From: Rhizobium mesosinicum
Lineage (GTDB): Bacteria; Pseudomonadota; Alphaproteobacteria; Rhizobiales; Rhizobiaceae
Length of the DNA: 64,000 nt
Direction of reading: 5' to 3'
NCBI RefSeq assembly: GCF_019511345.1
Contig: NZ_JAEUAK010000010.1
Location: 124,001 to 188,000, forward strand
Shown here piece by piece: positions 52,827-61,765 of this stretch (the first letter of the stretch is position 1; each line of letters begins with the position of its first letter). The notes under the pieces are model-generated. The model had not been told where the DNA came from, made no database searches, and was given only the letters and a program-made list of their open reading frames with translations. Both the position numbers and the translations under genes were made by a program.

Positions 52827-53755
52827 ATATTCTGCCCCGCCTTCTTCAAGTCCTTGGTGCGCGTTGTGACCGCCGCCTGCCGGCGGGCAGCCGCCTCCGG
52901 GGTCAACTGGATCGTCGTGCGGTCCGGCAGCCTGAGATCGACTGCAGCGATATCGCGCTCCAGAAGCTGTTGTTCCCTATCGAATTTCGAAAGCGTCGCG
53001 AGCGCCTGATCGACATCATCTTCCGGCAGCTTGACGACGACGCCATTGTCCATGTGCAGATCCCACCGGCGGCCGGACACCCAGACATATGCCTTCACGC
53101 GGGCCTTGACATCAGGCCACTTGGAAAACGCATCCTCGATGGACGCAGCAGCCGTTTCGGCATCACGGCCGACGACGAGCGGCAAGGTCGAAAACTTATT
53201 GTCCCGAAGCGGCGCGATCACGCTGCCGCTCTTCTCGATCAGCGAAAGCTCCTGCCCGTGCTGCCAAATCGCATAGGCGGCCCGCTCCGAGAGCTTCACC
53301 TCGATCGTCTTTGGATAGACCTTGCGGACTTCAACATTCTCGACCCACGGAAGACGAGCGATCTTCTGGCGCGCAGCATCAACATCGAGAGCGACGAGCG
53401 ATGTCGCGCCATCAAGGCCGAGAAGCTGCAGAATCTCGATTTCGGAGGTCTGATTGTTGCCGGATACCTTCACGTCCTCGATAGCAAAACCGACAGCACT
53501 GGTCGTTGCCTGCGCGACGGCTTCCGTATGGCCGCCGAGTGACATGCCATAGAGACCGGTCGCAGCCAGGAAACCGAGTGCAGAAACCGTGCCCGTGTGA
53601 GCAGGGATATGAATACGCCCGCTACCGAGGCTGACGAAGAAGCGCACGACGCGGCGCAGCGGACGCGGCAGCACGCGGCGCTCGTCGGCTTCCGCAATCG
53701 GAAGCTCGATGTAACGGCTGGGGCGCCCTATCCTTTTGACCGTCAACGCAAACAA
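52823..53755 (-). CDS. ftsQ: Cell division protein FtsQ
   Basis: The 310-aa bitopic protein links early and late division proteins. It has a basic cytoplasmic tail, one membrane helix (VSALGFLAATGLYGMSLG near residue 65), a POTRA domain (VGFAIEDVKVSGNNQTSEIEIL near 95, LPWVENVEVRKVYPKTIEVKLSER near 145, split) and the FtsQ/DivIB beta domain. The start is a TTG at 53755 with GGAGG seven bases upstream. It overlaps the ddlB stop by 13 bases. Confidence 0.93.
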   Translation of the reverse strand: MFALTVKRIGRPSRYIELPIAEADERRVLPRPLRRVVRFFVSLGSGRIHIPAHTGTVSALGFLAATGLYGMSLGGHTEAVAQATTSAVGFAIEDVKVSGNNQTSEIEILQLLGLDGATSLVALDVDAARQKIARLPWVENVEVRKVYPKTIEVKLSERAAYAIWQHGQELSLIEKSGSVIAPLRDNKFSTLPLVVGRDAETAAASIEDAFSKWPDVKARVKAYVWVSGRRWDLHMDNGVVVKLPEDDVDQALATLSKFDREQQLLERDIAAVDLRLPDRTTIQLTPEAAARRQAAVTTRTKDLKKAGQNI

Positions 53756-54669
53756 GACGCGTCCTCCACCATCCACCGGAGAAATGCACCAAAGGAATAT
53801 CCGGCATGGCCGGCCATTTCGGGCACAAGGGAGGTTGGAGTCATGCCCGGCTGGGTATTGACCTCCAGCCAGATGAGCTCGCCGTCTTCGGAAAAACGAT
53901 CGTCGTAACGAAAGTCGGACCGACTGACGCCGCGGCAACCGATTGCTTGATGCGCCCTTAATGCCAATGTTTGTATTTTTTGGTAAATTTTCGGTGAAAT
54001 TTTTGCCGGCAAGACATGTTTTGAGCCACCGGACGCATACTTGGAGTCGTAATCATAGAAATTGTGGCCCTGCGGCACCACCTCGATGACATCCATGGGT
54101 TGATCGCCCATCACACCGCAGGTCAGCTCGCGACCATGGATGTAGCGCTCGACGATGACTTCCTCGCCATAGCGCCATTCGGCCGAGCCGATAACCTGTG
54201 GCGGATGCGCCTGATCCTCACCGACGATGACGACGCCGAAACTGGAACCTTCGCGCACCGGCTTGACCACATAGGGCGCCTTCATCGGATGCTCCGACGG
54301 GAACGAGAAGCGGTTCAACACCTGTGATTCGGCGACCGGAACACCCGCGGCCGCAGCCACACGCTTCGCCCGGCCCTTGTCCATGGCAAGCGCGGAGGCA
54401 AGCACGCCCGAATGCGTATAGGGAATCTGCAGATATTCGAGAACGCCCTGAATGGTGCCGTCCTCGCCGAAAGGCCCATGTAAGGCATTGAAGACAACAT
54501 CAGGCTTCAGAGCAGAGAGCTTTTCGGAAATGTCGCGTTCGACATCGATGCGAGTCACCTTGAAACCTTCACCTTCGAGAGCATCGGCACACGCCTTTCC
54601 CGAGGAAAGGCTGACAGGCCTCTCCGAGGAAAATCCGCCCATCAGGACAGCTACGTGCTCGCGACTCAT
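53743..54669 (-). CDS. ddlB: D-alanine--D-alanine ligase
   Basis: The 308-aa ATP-grasp enzyme makes the D-Ala-D-Ala dipeptide for peptidoglycan. Signatures: HVAVLMGGFSSERPVSL at the start, HGPFGEDGTIQGVLEYLQIPYTHSG near 60, read in part, VVKPVREGSSFGVVIV near 140, GRELTCGVMG near 183 and the metal-binding EVNTQPGMTPTSLVPEMA near 265. ATG 54669 (MSREHVAV) follows GGGGGTG. It heads the ddlB-ftsQ-ftsA-ftsZ series. Confidence 0.95.
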   Translation of the reverse strand: MSREHVAVLMGGFSSERPVSLSSGKACADALEGEGFKVTRIDVERDISEKLSALKPDVVFNALHGPFGEDGTIQGVLEYLQIPYTHSGVLASALAMDKGRAKRVAAAAGVPVAESQVLNRFSFPSEHPMKAPYVVKPVREGSSFGVVIVGEDQAHPPQVIGSAEWRYGEEVIVERYIHGRELTCGVMGDQPMDVIEVVPQGHNFYDYDSKYASGGSKHVLPAKISPKIYQKIQTLALRAHQAIGCRGVSRSDFRYDDRFSEDGELIWLEVNTQPGMTPTSLVPEMAGHAGYSFGAFLRWMVEDASCLR

Positions 54670-54777
54670 CAACACCCCCAAAAATAACTTTCAATCTGCT
54701 GAACCGAGGCTTGCGCGAAGCTGGTCTGCGCGGTTCGTGGCCTTTGTCCGACTTGGGTGCATTAGAGCATCATTATG

Positions 54778-54804
54778 GTTAACGAATCGTTTACTTTCGT
54801 TAAC
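54778..54804. promoter_or_regulatory. CtrA-like palindromic site upstream of ddlB
   Basis: GTTAACGAA and TTCGTTAAC form an inverted repeat with a 9-bp centre, and TTAA-N7-TTTAC (54779-54794) differs by one base from the CtrA consensus TTAA-N7-TTAAC. It is ~110 bp upstream of the ddlB start. In Alphaproteobacteria CtrA regulates division genes, so the fit is plausible but unproven. Confidence 0.45.
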
Positions 54805-54891
54805 TCCGCCTTGCCTTATGCTTCGATTTTCAGGCTTTGTGGCCAAGCGCATATCGCAACGAGCAAGCCGCAAGCACGATGAAGAATGAGA

Positions 54892-54918
54892 AACCCGCGC
54901 GGAAAAACCACGCGGGTT
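54892..54918 (-). terminator. Hairpin after aqpZ
   Basis: Stem AACCCGCG / CGCGGGTT with an 11-nt loop, followed on the minus strand by TTTCTCATTCTTC. It is 26 bp past the aqpZ stop. A weak T run lowers certainty. Confidence 0.55.
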
Positions 54919-54943
54919 CAATGACATGCCGAGGCTTTTGAAG

Positions 54944-55630
54944 TCAGTCCTTATCGCCGAAGAATTTCCAGACGAGACCGCCGATCGCACCGCCGGCAAG
55001 CGGCGCAATCCAGAAAAGCCAGAGTTGCTGCAGCGCCCAACCGCCAACGAATAGCGCCTGCCCGGTCGAACGCGCCGGATTGACCGACGTATTCGTTACA
55101 GGGATTGCGACGAGGTGAATTAGCGTTAGCCCGAGACCGATCGCAAGCGGCGCAAAGCCGGCGGGCACCCTGATGCTGGTCGATCCCAGAATGATGATCA
55201 GGAAGAACATGGTCAGCAGAACTTCCATCAGCAGCGCCGAAAACAGCGAATAACCGCCAGGAGAATGTTCGCCATATCCGTTGGCCGCAAATCCACCGAG
55301 TTCGAAGCCTGCTTTGCCGCTAGCAATGACGTAGAGCGCTGCGGCAGCGACGATGGCACCGATCACCTGGACGACGATATAGGGAATGAGACGCCCCGCA
55401 GGGAAACGTCCCGCAACAGCGAGGCCGAGGGAGACGGCGGGATTGAAATGGCCGCCGGAAATACCACCCACGGCATAGGCCATGGTGACGACGGTCAATC
55501 CAAACGCCAGCGCCACGCCGGCGAAACCGATTCCAAGTTCGGGATAGGCGGCCGCCAGAACGGCGCTGCCGCATCCGCCAAAGGCCAACCAGAACGTGCC
55601 GAAAAACTCGGCGGCAAGACTTTTGCGCAT
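54944..55630 (-). CDS. aqpZ: Aquaporin Z
   Basis: This 228-aa water channel has six helices and the two NPA boxes: GGHFNPAVSLG near residue 62 and SVNPARSTGQA near 183. FGTFWLAFGGCGSAVLAA is the first helix. It is the leftmost of three genes that separate ddlB from murB in this genome. Confidence 0.95.
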   Translation of the reverse strand: MRKSLAAEFFGTFWLAFGGCGSAVLAAAYPELGIGFAGVALAFGLTVVTMAYAVGGISGGHFNPAVSLGLAVAGRFPAGRLIPYIVVQVIGAIVAAAALYVIASGKAGFELGGFAANGYGEHSPGGYSLFSALLMEVLLTMFFLIIILGSTSIRVPAGFAPLAIGLGLTLIHLVAIPVTNTSVNPARSTGQALFVGGWALQQLWLFWIAPLAGGAIGGLVWKFFGDKD

Positions 55631-55907
55631 GTGTGCCCCTCCATTCTCTCAACCAGAGAACACTTTATCAATCAGTTACAATTCGATTCCGGTCAAGCTG
55701 GGGACGACCTACCGGCAAGCTCGGCACAAGGTTGAGAACCGCTGATCCCGGGGAAAACGGATAACCCATATCGAGGCAGCCCGGTCACCTCCGAGGATAA
55801 TGTCGCTTGCGTCATATTCTTGCGTGTCCGGGCATTTTCTCAGCCTTAAAATTGCGTTAAGAGCGACACCTCCCAAGCAATCGATAAAAATACTGATTGG
55901 AATGAAC

Positions 55908-57203
55908 ATGACAGAAGCGATCTCCGTATCGCCGCGCCCTTCGAGCAGCACGCAAGTCAATTCCCCCGCCCGCGTCCTGATCGCCAGCCTCATCGGCACC
56001 ACGATCGAATTCTTCGATTTCTACGTCTACGCGACGGCAGCCGTCCTCGTCTTCCCGCACCTCTTCTTCCCGTCGAGCGATCCGACCTCCGCGCTGCTGC
56101 AGTCGCTGGTGACCTTCTCGATCGCCTTCTTCGCCCGCCCCTTCGGCGCCGTGGTCTTCGGCCATTTCGGCGACAAGGTCGGCCGCAAAGCGACGCTGGT
56201 GGCGGCGCTCATGACCATGGGCCTGTCGACCGTCGTGATTGGCATTTTGCCCGGATACGATGCGATCGGCATCGCCGCACCGCTGCTGCTTGCGCTTTGC
56301 CGCTTCGGCCAGGGACTTGGCCTCGGCGGCGAGTGGGGCGGCGCGGTGCTGCTGGCGACCGAAAACGCTCCTCCCGGCAAGCGCAGCTGGTATGCCATGT
56401 TCCCGCAGCTCGGCGCGCCGATCGGCTTCATCCTTTCCTCCGGCTTCTTCCTGCTTCTGACGGAAACCATGAGCAACGAGGATTTCCTCGCTTATGGCTG
56501 GCGTATTCCCTTCATTGCGAGCCTGGCGCTGGTCGCCGTCGGCCTCTACGTCCGCCTGAAGATCGCCGAAACGCCGGAATTCCGGAAGGCCGTCGAAAAG
56601 CACGAGCGCGTCGCCGTTCCGGTCGCCACCGTCTTCCGCGGTCATCTGCGCAGCCTGATTCTCGGCACGTTCATCGCCGTTGCCACCTTTGTGCTCTTCT
56701 ACCTGATGACGGTCTTCACGCTGTCCTGGGGCACGACGAAACTCGGCTACACGCGTGAGCAGTTCCTCGTCGTCCAGCTCGTCGGCGTCGTCTTCTTCGG
56801 CCTGACGATTCCGCTCTCTGGCTGGCTGTCTGATCGCTACTCGCGACGCATGATCCTGACACTGACGACGATCGCCATTGCCATCTTCGGCTTCTTCTAT
56901 GCGAGCTTGCTGACGGCGGGCCTCACAGGCGCCTTCCTGTGCTCGATCATCGGGCTTGGCCTGATGGGCTTCACCTACGGTCCGATCGGCGCAGCGCTCG
57001 CGGCCCCCTTCCCGACCATGGTGCGCTACACCGGCGCCTCGATGACCTTCAACCTCGGCGGCATCTTCGGGGCTTCGCTTGCGCCCTATATCGCCACCTG
57101 GCTCGCGACCAACTACAGCCTGAACTATGTCGGCTATTACCTCGCCGCCTCGGCTGCGATCTCGCTGATCTGCATCCGGCTATCGGGCCGCGAAGAAGTC
57201 TGA
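55908..57203 (+). CDS. MHS-family major facilitator transporter
   Basis: The 431-aa protein has 12 helices and metabolite:proton symporter motifs: SLIGTTIEFFDFYVYATAAVLVFP at the first helix, FGHFGDKVGRKATL near residue 88 (MFS signature), RFGQGLGLGGEWGGAVLLATE near 130 and PLSGWLSDRYSRRMIL near 305. Relatives take up shikimate, alpha-ketoglutarate, citrate or betaine/proline; the substrate is unknown. ATG 55908 with TTGGAATGAAC is used; an ATG six bases before is possible. Its own terminator follows. Confidence 0.9.
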   Translation: MTEAISVSPRPSSSTQVNSPARVLIASLIGTTIEFFDFYVYATAAVLVFPHLFFPSSDPTSALLQSLVTFSIAFFARPFGAVVFGHFGDKVGRKATLVAALMTMGLSTVVIGILPGYDAIGIAAPLLLALCRFGQGLGLGGEWGGAVLLATENAPPGKRSWYAMFPQLGAPIGFILSSGFFLLLTETMSNEDFLAYGWRIPFIASLALVAVGLYVRLKIAETPEFRKAVEKHERVAVPVATVFRGHLRSLILGTFIAVATFVLFYLMTVFTLSWGTTKLGYTREQFLVVQLVGVVFFGLTIPLSGWLSDRYSRRMILTLTTIAIAIFGFFYASLLTAGLTGAFLCSIIGLGLMGFTYGPIGAALAAPFPTMVRYTGASMTFNLGGIFGASLAPYIATWLATNYSLNYVGYYLAASAAISLICIRLSGREEV

Positions 57204-57227
57204 GACTTTCCAATCTCAAACAAGAAT

Positions 57228-57257
57228 GCCGCGACTTCACCCGTCGCGGCTTTTTTT
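57228..57257 (+). terminator. Rho-independent terminator after the MHS transporter
   Basis: Perfect 8-bp stem GCCGCGAC / GTCGCGGC (7-nt loop) followed by seven Ts. Strong. Confidence 0.88.
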
Positions 57258-57318
57258 ATTGATGCGACTGACAGTTCCGGTTAGCGAAGACCTCCTCGGG
57301 CGGAACAGGGAGAAGATC

Positions 57319-58248
57319 ATGCGATGCCTCGTCACCGGCGCAGCCGGCTTCGTCGGCGCTCCACTTGTCGAACGTCTGCGCAAAGAGCGGATTTGCGATG
57401 TAACGGTCACGACACGATCCGCGACACCAGCATTCCCGCCTGACATCCGGCACTTCCCTATCGACATCACCGAGAAGACTGATTGGGCAGCAGCGCTCGA
57501 CGGCGTCGATGTCATCGTCCATCTTGCTGCCCGCGTTCACATCATGAACGATCGGTCGGCAAATCCGCTGGCCGATTTTCGCCGGGTCAACACCGCCTCG
57601 ACGCTTAATCTTGCCGAACAGGCAGCCGGTGCTGGCGTGAAGCGCTTCGTCTTCATCAGCACTATCAAGGTCAACGGCGAAGAGAACGACCGGCCGTTCC
57701 GCCACGACGATCAACCGAAGCCTCTCGATCCCTACGGCATTTCCAAATTGGAAAGTGAAATCGGCCTACGCGAGATCTCCGCCCGTACCGGCATGGATGT
57801 CGTCATCATCCGCCCGCCATTGGTCTATGGCCCCGGCGCACGCGGCAATTTCGCTTTGCTGGTCGGGCTTGTCCGCAAGAAATTGCCGCTGCCTTTTGCC
57901 TCGCTGAAAAACCGCCGCACACTGGTCGCCGTGCAGAACCTCATCGACTTGATCATCACCAGCATGCAACATCCCGCCGCCGCGGGCGAAACCTTCCTTG
58001 CGGGGGATGGCGAAGACCTATCGACACCGGGATTGATCGAAGGGATCGCCGCAGGTCTCGGCATCAAACCCAAGCTGCTCCCCTTCCCGCCATCCCTGAT
58101 GCAGGTAGCGGCCAGGATCATCGGAAAGGAAGCCGTCTACCAGCGCCTCTGCGGTTCGCTGCAGGTCGACATTTCCCACGCACGGGACGTACTGGGCTGG
58201 GAACCCATCGTCACGTCGCGCGAAGGTTTAAGGCTTGCGGTAAAATAA
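57319..58248 (+). CDS. NAD-dependent epimerase/dehydratase (extended SDR)
   Basis: The 309-aa protein has the Rossmann motif LVTGAAGFVGAPLVERLRK near residue 4, catalytic Tyr-Lys in DPYGISKLESE near 142 and VIIRPPLVYGPGARGNFA near 165. It resembles UDP-glucose/UDP-N-acetylglucosamine 4-epimerases used in surface polysaccharide synthesis; a side reaction cannot be excluded. ATG 57319 is preceded by AGGGAGAAGATC. It follows the MHS terminator and converges with murB with two bases between stops. Confidence 0.82.
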   Translation: MRCLVTGAAGFVGAPLVERLRKERICDVTVTTRSATPAFPPDIRHFPIDITEKTDWAAALDGVDVIVHLAARVHIMNDRSANPLADFRRVNTASTLNLAEQAAGAGVKRFVFISTIKVNGEENDRPFRHDDQPKPLDPYGISKLESEIGLREISARTGMDVVIIRPPLVYGPGARGNFALLVGLVRKKLPLPFASLKNRRTLVAVQNLIDLIITSMQHPAAAGETFLAGDGEDLSTPGLIEGIAAGLGIKPKLLPFPPSLMQVAARIIGKEAVYQRLCGSLQVDISHARDVLGWEPIVTSREGLRLAVK

Positions 58249-58250
58249 CG

Positions 58251-59225
58251 CTATTCTGTCGTCACGCCTTGGAAGGGGCGAACCTCGCGATCCGGCATGA
58301 AGAGGCCGAGACGCTTGATTTCCCATTCGAGCTTGATACCAGACGTTTCGAAAACCTTGCGGCGCACTTCCTCTCCCAGATATTCGAGGTCGTAACCCGT
58401 CGCCTGCCCCATGTTGATCATGAAGTTACAGTGAAGCGACGACATCTGCGCGCTGCCGATGACGAGACCACGGCAGTCCGCCTCGTCGATCAGCTTCCAG
58501 GCGGAATGCCCCTCAGGATTCTTGAAGGTCGAACCACCGGTCTTTTCGCGAATCGGCTGCACCGTCTCGCGGTGATTGCGCACGGCATCCATTTCGGCAC
58601 GGATCTTGGCACGGTCTTCGGGATAGCCCTCGAACAGCACCGACGTGAAGATCAGGTCGTCAGCAGCGTCAGAGTGGCGATAGGAATAGCCCATCTCGGC
58701 ATTCGACAGCACATGCTTGTTGCCCTTGCGGTCGATTGCCCGCACCTCGATGAGACGATCCTTCGTTTCTGCGCCATTGGCGCCGGCGTTCATGCGGGCA
58801 GCGCCGCCGATACCGCCCGGAATGCCGTAGTAGAAAGCGAAACCGCCGATGCCATTGTCCATCGCCATGGCGGCCACATGCTTGTCCGGGCAGATGGCAC
58901 CAGCGAGAATGCGGTTTTCGCCTGCGAGTTCGACAAAGCCGAAACCCTTGGCCGACAGGCGCAGCACGACGCCCGGAATGCCGCCGTCGCGCACCAGGAT
59001 GTTAGAGCCGACGCCGACGACCGTCAGCGGCACCTCATCCGGCAGGATCTTCAGGAAGGCAATAAGATCGTCCTCGTCATGCGGCTGGAACATCAGCTCG
59101 GCAAGGCCGCCGGCGCGGAACCAGGTGACGCGGTCCATGGGGGCATCCGGAGTCAGTCGGCCGCGAATGTCCTTTACGCCCTCTCCGAGAGAGGCAAGAA
59201 GCTTTTCCCCGTTAACCTGTTTCAT
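58251..59225 (-). CDS. murB: UDP-N-acetylenolpyruvoylglucosamine reductase
   Basis: The 324-aa FAD enzyme reduces UDP-GlcNAc-enolpyruvate to UDP-MurNAc. Its FAD-binding region VVGVGSNILVRDGGIPGVVLRL appears near residue 66, GIPGGIGGAARMNAGANGAE near 127 and the catalytic Ser in GGSTFKNPEGHSAWKLID near 235. The length and lack of an extra C-terminal domain fit type IIa/b. ATG 59225 overlaps the murC stop by four bases. Confidence 0.95.
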   Translation of the reverse strand: MKQVNGEKLLASLGEGVKDIRGRLTPDAPMDRVTWFRAGGLAELMFQPHDEDDLIAFLKILPDEVPLTVVGVGSNILVRDGGIPGVVLRLSAKGFGFVELAGENRILAGAICPDKHVAAMAMDNGIGGFAFYYGIPGGIGGAARMNAGANGAETKDRLIEVRAIDRKGNKHVLSNAEMGYSYRHSDAADDLIFTSVLFEGYPEDRAKIRAEMDAVRNHRETVQPIREKTGGSTFKNPEGHSAWKLIDEADCRGLVIGSAQMSSLHCNFMINMGQATGYDLEYLGEEVRRKVFETSGIKLEWEIKRLGLFMPDREVRPFQGVTTE

Positions 59226-60637
59226 GCGGACTTTCCTGAAAGGTCTTGCAACTGCTTCGGCAGCCCTGCTGCCCAATATGTAATGCTACCAGCACCCAGG
59301 AGAACCACAAAGTCCCCGGGCTTTGCAATCTCCGCTACCATCTGAGGCAGAGCTTCTGCCGAAGGAAGGAAGCGCGCGTCGCGATGACCACCCGATTTGA
59401 TGCGGGAAACCAACGATTCCGAATCCACACCCTCGATGGCCTCTTCACCTGCAGCGTAGACGGGCGCGATGAAAATACTGTCCGCATCATTAAAGCAGGC
59501 GGCAAATTCCTCAAATAGGCTCGACAGGCGGGTATAGCGGTGAGGCTGGTGTACGGCGATGATCCGGCCCTTGCAGGACTCGCGAGCGGCGCGCAGCACA
59601 GCCTTGATCTCGACCGGATGATGGCCGTAGTCGTCGAAGACCTGCACGCCGTTCCATTGGCCCGTCAGCGTGAAGCGACGTTTGACGCCGCCGAAGGAGG
59701 CAAGCCCCTTCGCGATATCTTCCCTGGAGATGCCGAGCCGGTTTGCGACGGCAATGGCCGCTGTGGCATTCGAGATATTGTGACGGCCGGGCATCGGCAT
59801 GATGAGATCATCCAGCCTGATGACCTGTCCCGTGCGGCGGCGGCGAATTTCGACATCGAAAATCGAGCGCGTGCCGTCGATGCGCACATTCATGAAGCGC
59901 ACATCGGCCTGGGGGTTTTCGCCGTAGGTGATGACCTTGCGGTCTTCGATCCGGCTGACCAGGGCCTGAACCTCGGGATGATCGAGGCACATGACACCGA
60001 AGCCGTAGAAAGGGACATTCTCGACGAACTGCCGGAAGGCGGCGCGAACCGCATCGAAATTGCCATAATGGTCGAGATGCTCAGGATCGATATTGGTCAC
60101 GACTGCGACGTCGGCGGGCAGCTTCAGGAAGGTGCCGTCGGATTCGTCCGCTTCGACCACCATCCACTCACCCTCGCCCATGCGCGCATTCGTGCCATAG
60201 GCATTGATGATGCCGCCATTGATGACGGTCGGATCCAGACCACCGGCTTCGAGTAGCGTGGCGACCAGCGAAGTGGTCGTCGTCTTTCCATGCGTGCCGC
60301 CGATCGCGATCGCATTGCGGAAGCGCATCAGCTCGGCCAGCATTTCGGCGCGGCGTACGACCGGCAGGAGTTTTTCGCGCGCAGCGATGAGTTCCGGATT
60401 GCTCTTCTTGATTGCGGTCGAGACGACGACGACTTCGGCATCGCCGAGGTTTTCCGCCTTATGGCCTACGAAAACCTCGATGCCCTTGTCGCGCAGGCGC
60501 TGGACATTGGCGCTGTCGGCCTGATCCGACCCCTGCACCCTGTGGCCGAGATTGTGCAGCACCTCTGCGATACCGCTCATGCCGATACCGCCAATGCCGA
60601 TGAAATGGACGAGGCCTATTGCCTTCGGCAGCTTCAT
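59222..60637 (-). CDS. murC: UDP-N-acetylmuramate--L-alanine ligase
   Basis: The 471-aa enzyme adds L-Ala to UDP-MurNAc. The nucleotide-binding GIGGIGMSGIAEVL is at residue 13, P-loop IGGTHGKTTTTSLVA near 107, and the middle-domain HLDHYGNFDAVRAAF near 190 and FDDYGHHPVEIKAVL near 340 are typical Mur ligase motifs. Its start overlaps murG by four bases. Confidence 0.96.
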   Translation of the reverse strand: MKLPKAIGLVHFIGIGGIGMSGIAEVLHNLGHRVQGSDQADSANVQRLRDKGIEVFVGHKAENLGDAEVVVVSTAIKKSNPELIAAREKLLPVVRRAEMLAELMRFRNAIAIGGTHGKTTTTSLVATLLEAGGLDPTVINGGIINAYGTNARMGEGEWMVVEADESDGTFLKLPADVAVVTNIDPEHLDHYGNFDAVRAAFRQFVENVPFYGFGVMCLDHPEVQALVSRIEDRKVITYGENPQADVRFMNVRIDGTRSIFDVEIRRRRTGQVIRLDDLIMPMPGRHNISNATAAIAVANRLGISREDIAKGLASFGGVKRRFTLTGQWNGVQVFDDYGHHPVEIKAVLRAARESCKGRIIAVHQPHRYTRLSSLFEEFAACFNDADSIFIAPVYAAGEEAIEGVDSESLVSRIKSGGHRDARFLPSAEALPQMVAEIAKPGDFVVLLGAGSITYWAAGLPKQLQDLSGKSA

Positions 60638-61758
60638 GCGCGTGCCCCCTTGAATTCTGCAACTGTCTTGCCGGCGGCAATAGCCTCAACCATGTCGGCA
60701 AGCAAGTTCGCCGCGTCAGGTTTTCCCGCAAGCTTGGCGGCAACCGCCATTTTCGCAAGCTTTTCCGGATCGTTCATCACATGCGTCAGGATAGAGGCGA
60801 TGCGTTCGGGCGAAAGCTCCGACTGCGCGATCACCTTGGCTCCGCCGGTCGCTGCCAGCGCTGCCGCATTGGCAGCCTGGTCATGGTCGAGCGCATGGGG
60901 ATAAGGCACCAGCACGGCCGGGCGGCCGATGACGGATATTTCCGAAACCGTCGAGGCGCCGGAGCGGCAGATAACCAGATGCGCCTTGGCAAGACGCTCC
61001 GCCATATCGTTGAAAAACGGCGCGATATCGGCGCCCATCTGCAGCTGCGCTACGCAGCCGCGCACCATATCCATATCTTCAGGGCGAACCTGCTGCGTCA
61101 CCTTCAACCGCGCCCGCAGCGCATCGTCGAGCAGGCTGATCGCCGTCGGCATCGCCTTGGAGAAATACTGGGCGCCCTGGCTGCCGCCGAACACGACGAG
61201 GTTGAAATCCTCGCCCGGATGCGACGGTATGTAAGGCTGTTCGGCCGCGGCAAGGATTGCCGGCCGCACGGGATTGCCTGTCGTAATCGTCTTGTCGGAA
61301 AACGTGCCGCCGCTCTCGGGCAGAAAGCCGCCGGCAATCGCCCGGACGCGCGGCGCGAGCGCCTTGTTGGCGCGCCCCATCACGGCATTCTGCTCGTGCA
61401 GCATCGAGGGCACGCCGAGGCGTGTGGCGGCAAGCAACGGCGGCACTGTCGGATAACCGCCGAAGCCGACGACGACAACGGGCTTCAGCCGCTGGATCAG
61501 CCGCTTTGCAGCGCGCATTCCCGTCCAGAGCTTCCACAGAGTACGGGCAACGGCCACGGGGTTCTTGGAACCGATCGTCGCTGACGGCACGACATGGATC
61601 TCGTCGGCAGGAAACTTGCCGGCATAGCGTTCGGCACGACTGTCTGTCACGAGATGCACGGAATAGCCGCGCTCCTTCAGCTTGAAGGCGAGCGCTTCGG
61701 CCGGAAAGACGTGGCCGCCGGTTCCCCCGGCAGCAAGAAGGACGATGCCCTTGCTCAT
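60634..61758 (-). CDS. murG: UDP-GlcNAc--MurNAc-pentapeptide-PP-undecaprenol transferase
   Basis: The 374-aa glycosyltransferase makes lipid II. GTB motifs: LLAAGGTGGHVFPAEALAF near residue 7, GFGGYPTVPPLLAATRLG near 95 and the C-terminal donor site ICRSGASTVSEISVIGRPAVLVPYP near 255, split. ATG 61758 (MSKGIVLL) has AAGGATGTT upstream. It lies 7 bp after ftsW and overlaps murC. Confidence 0.96.
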   Translation of the reverse strand: MSKGIVLLAAGGTGGHVFPAEALAFKLKERGYSVHLVTDSRAERYAGKFPADEIHVVPSATIGSKNPVAVARTLWKLWTGMRAAKRLIQRLKPVVVVGFGGYPTVPPLLAATRLGVPSMLHEQNAVMGRANKALAPRVRAIAGGFLPESGGTFSDKTITTGNPVRPAILAAAEQPYIPSHPGEDFNLVVFGGSQGAQYFSKAMPTAISLLDDALRARLKVTQQVRPEDMDMVRGCVAQLQMGADIAPFFNDMAERLAKAHLVICRSGASTVSEISVIGRPAVLVPYPHALDHDQAANAAALAATGGAKVIAQSELSPERIASILTHVMNDPEKLAKMAVAAKLAGKPDAANLLADMVEAIAAGKTVAEFKGARA

Positions 61759-61765
61759 AACATCC

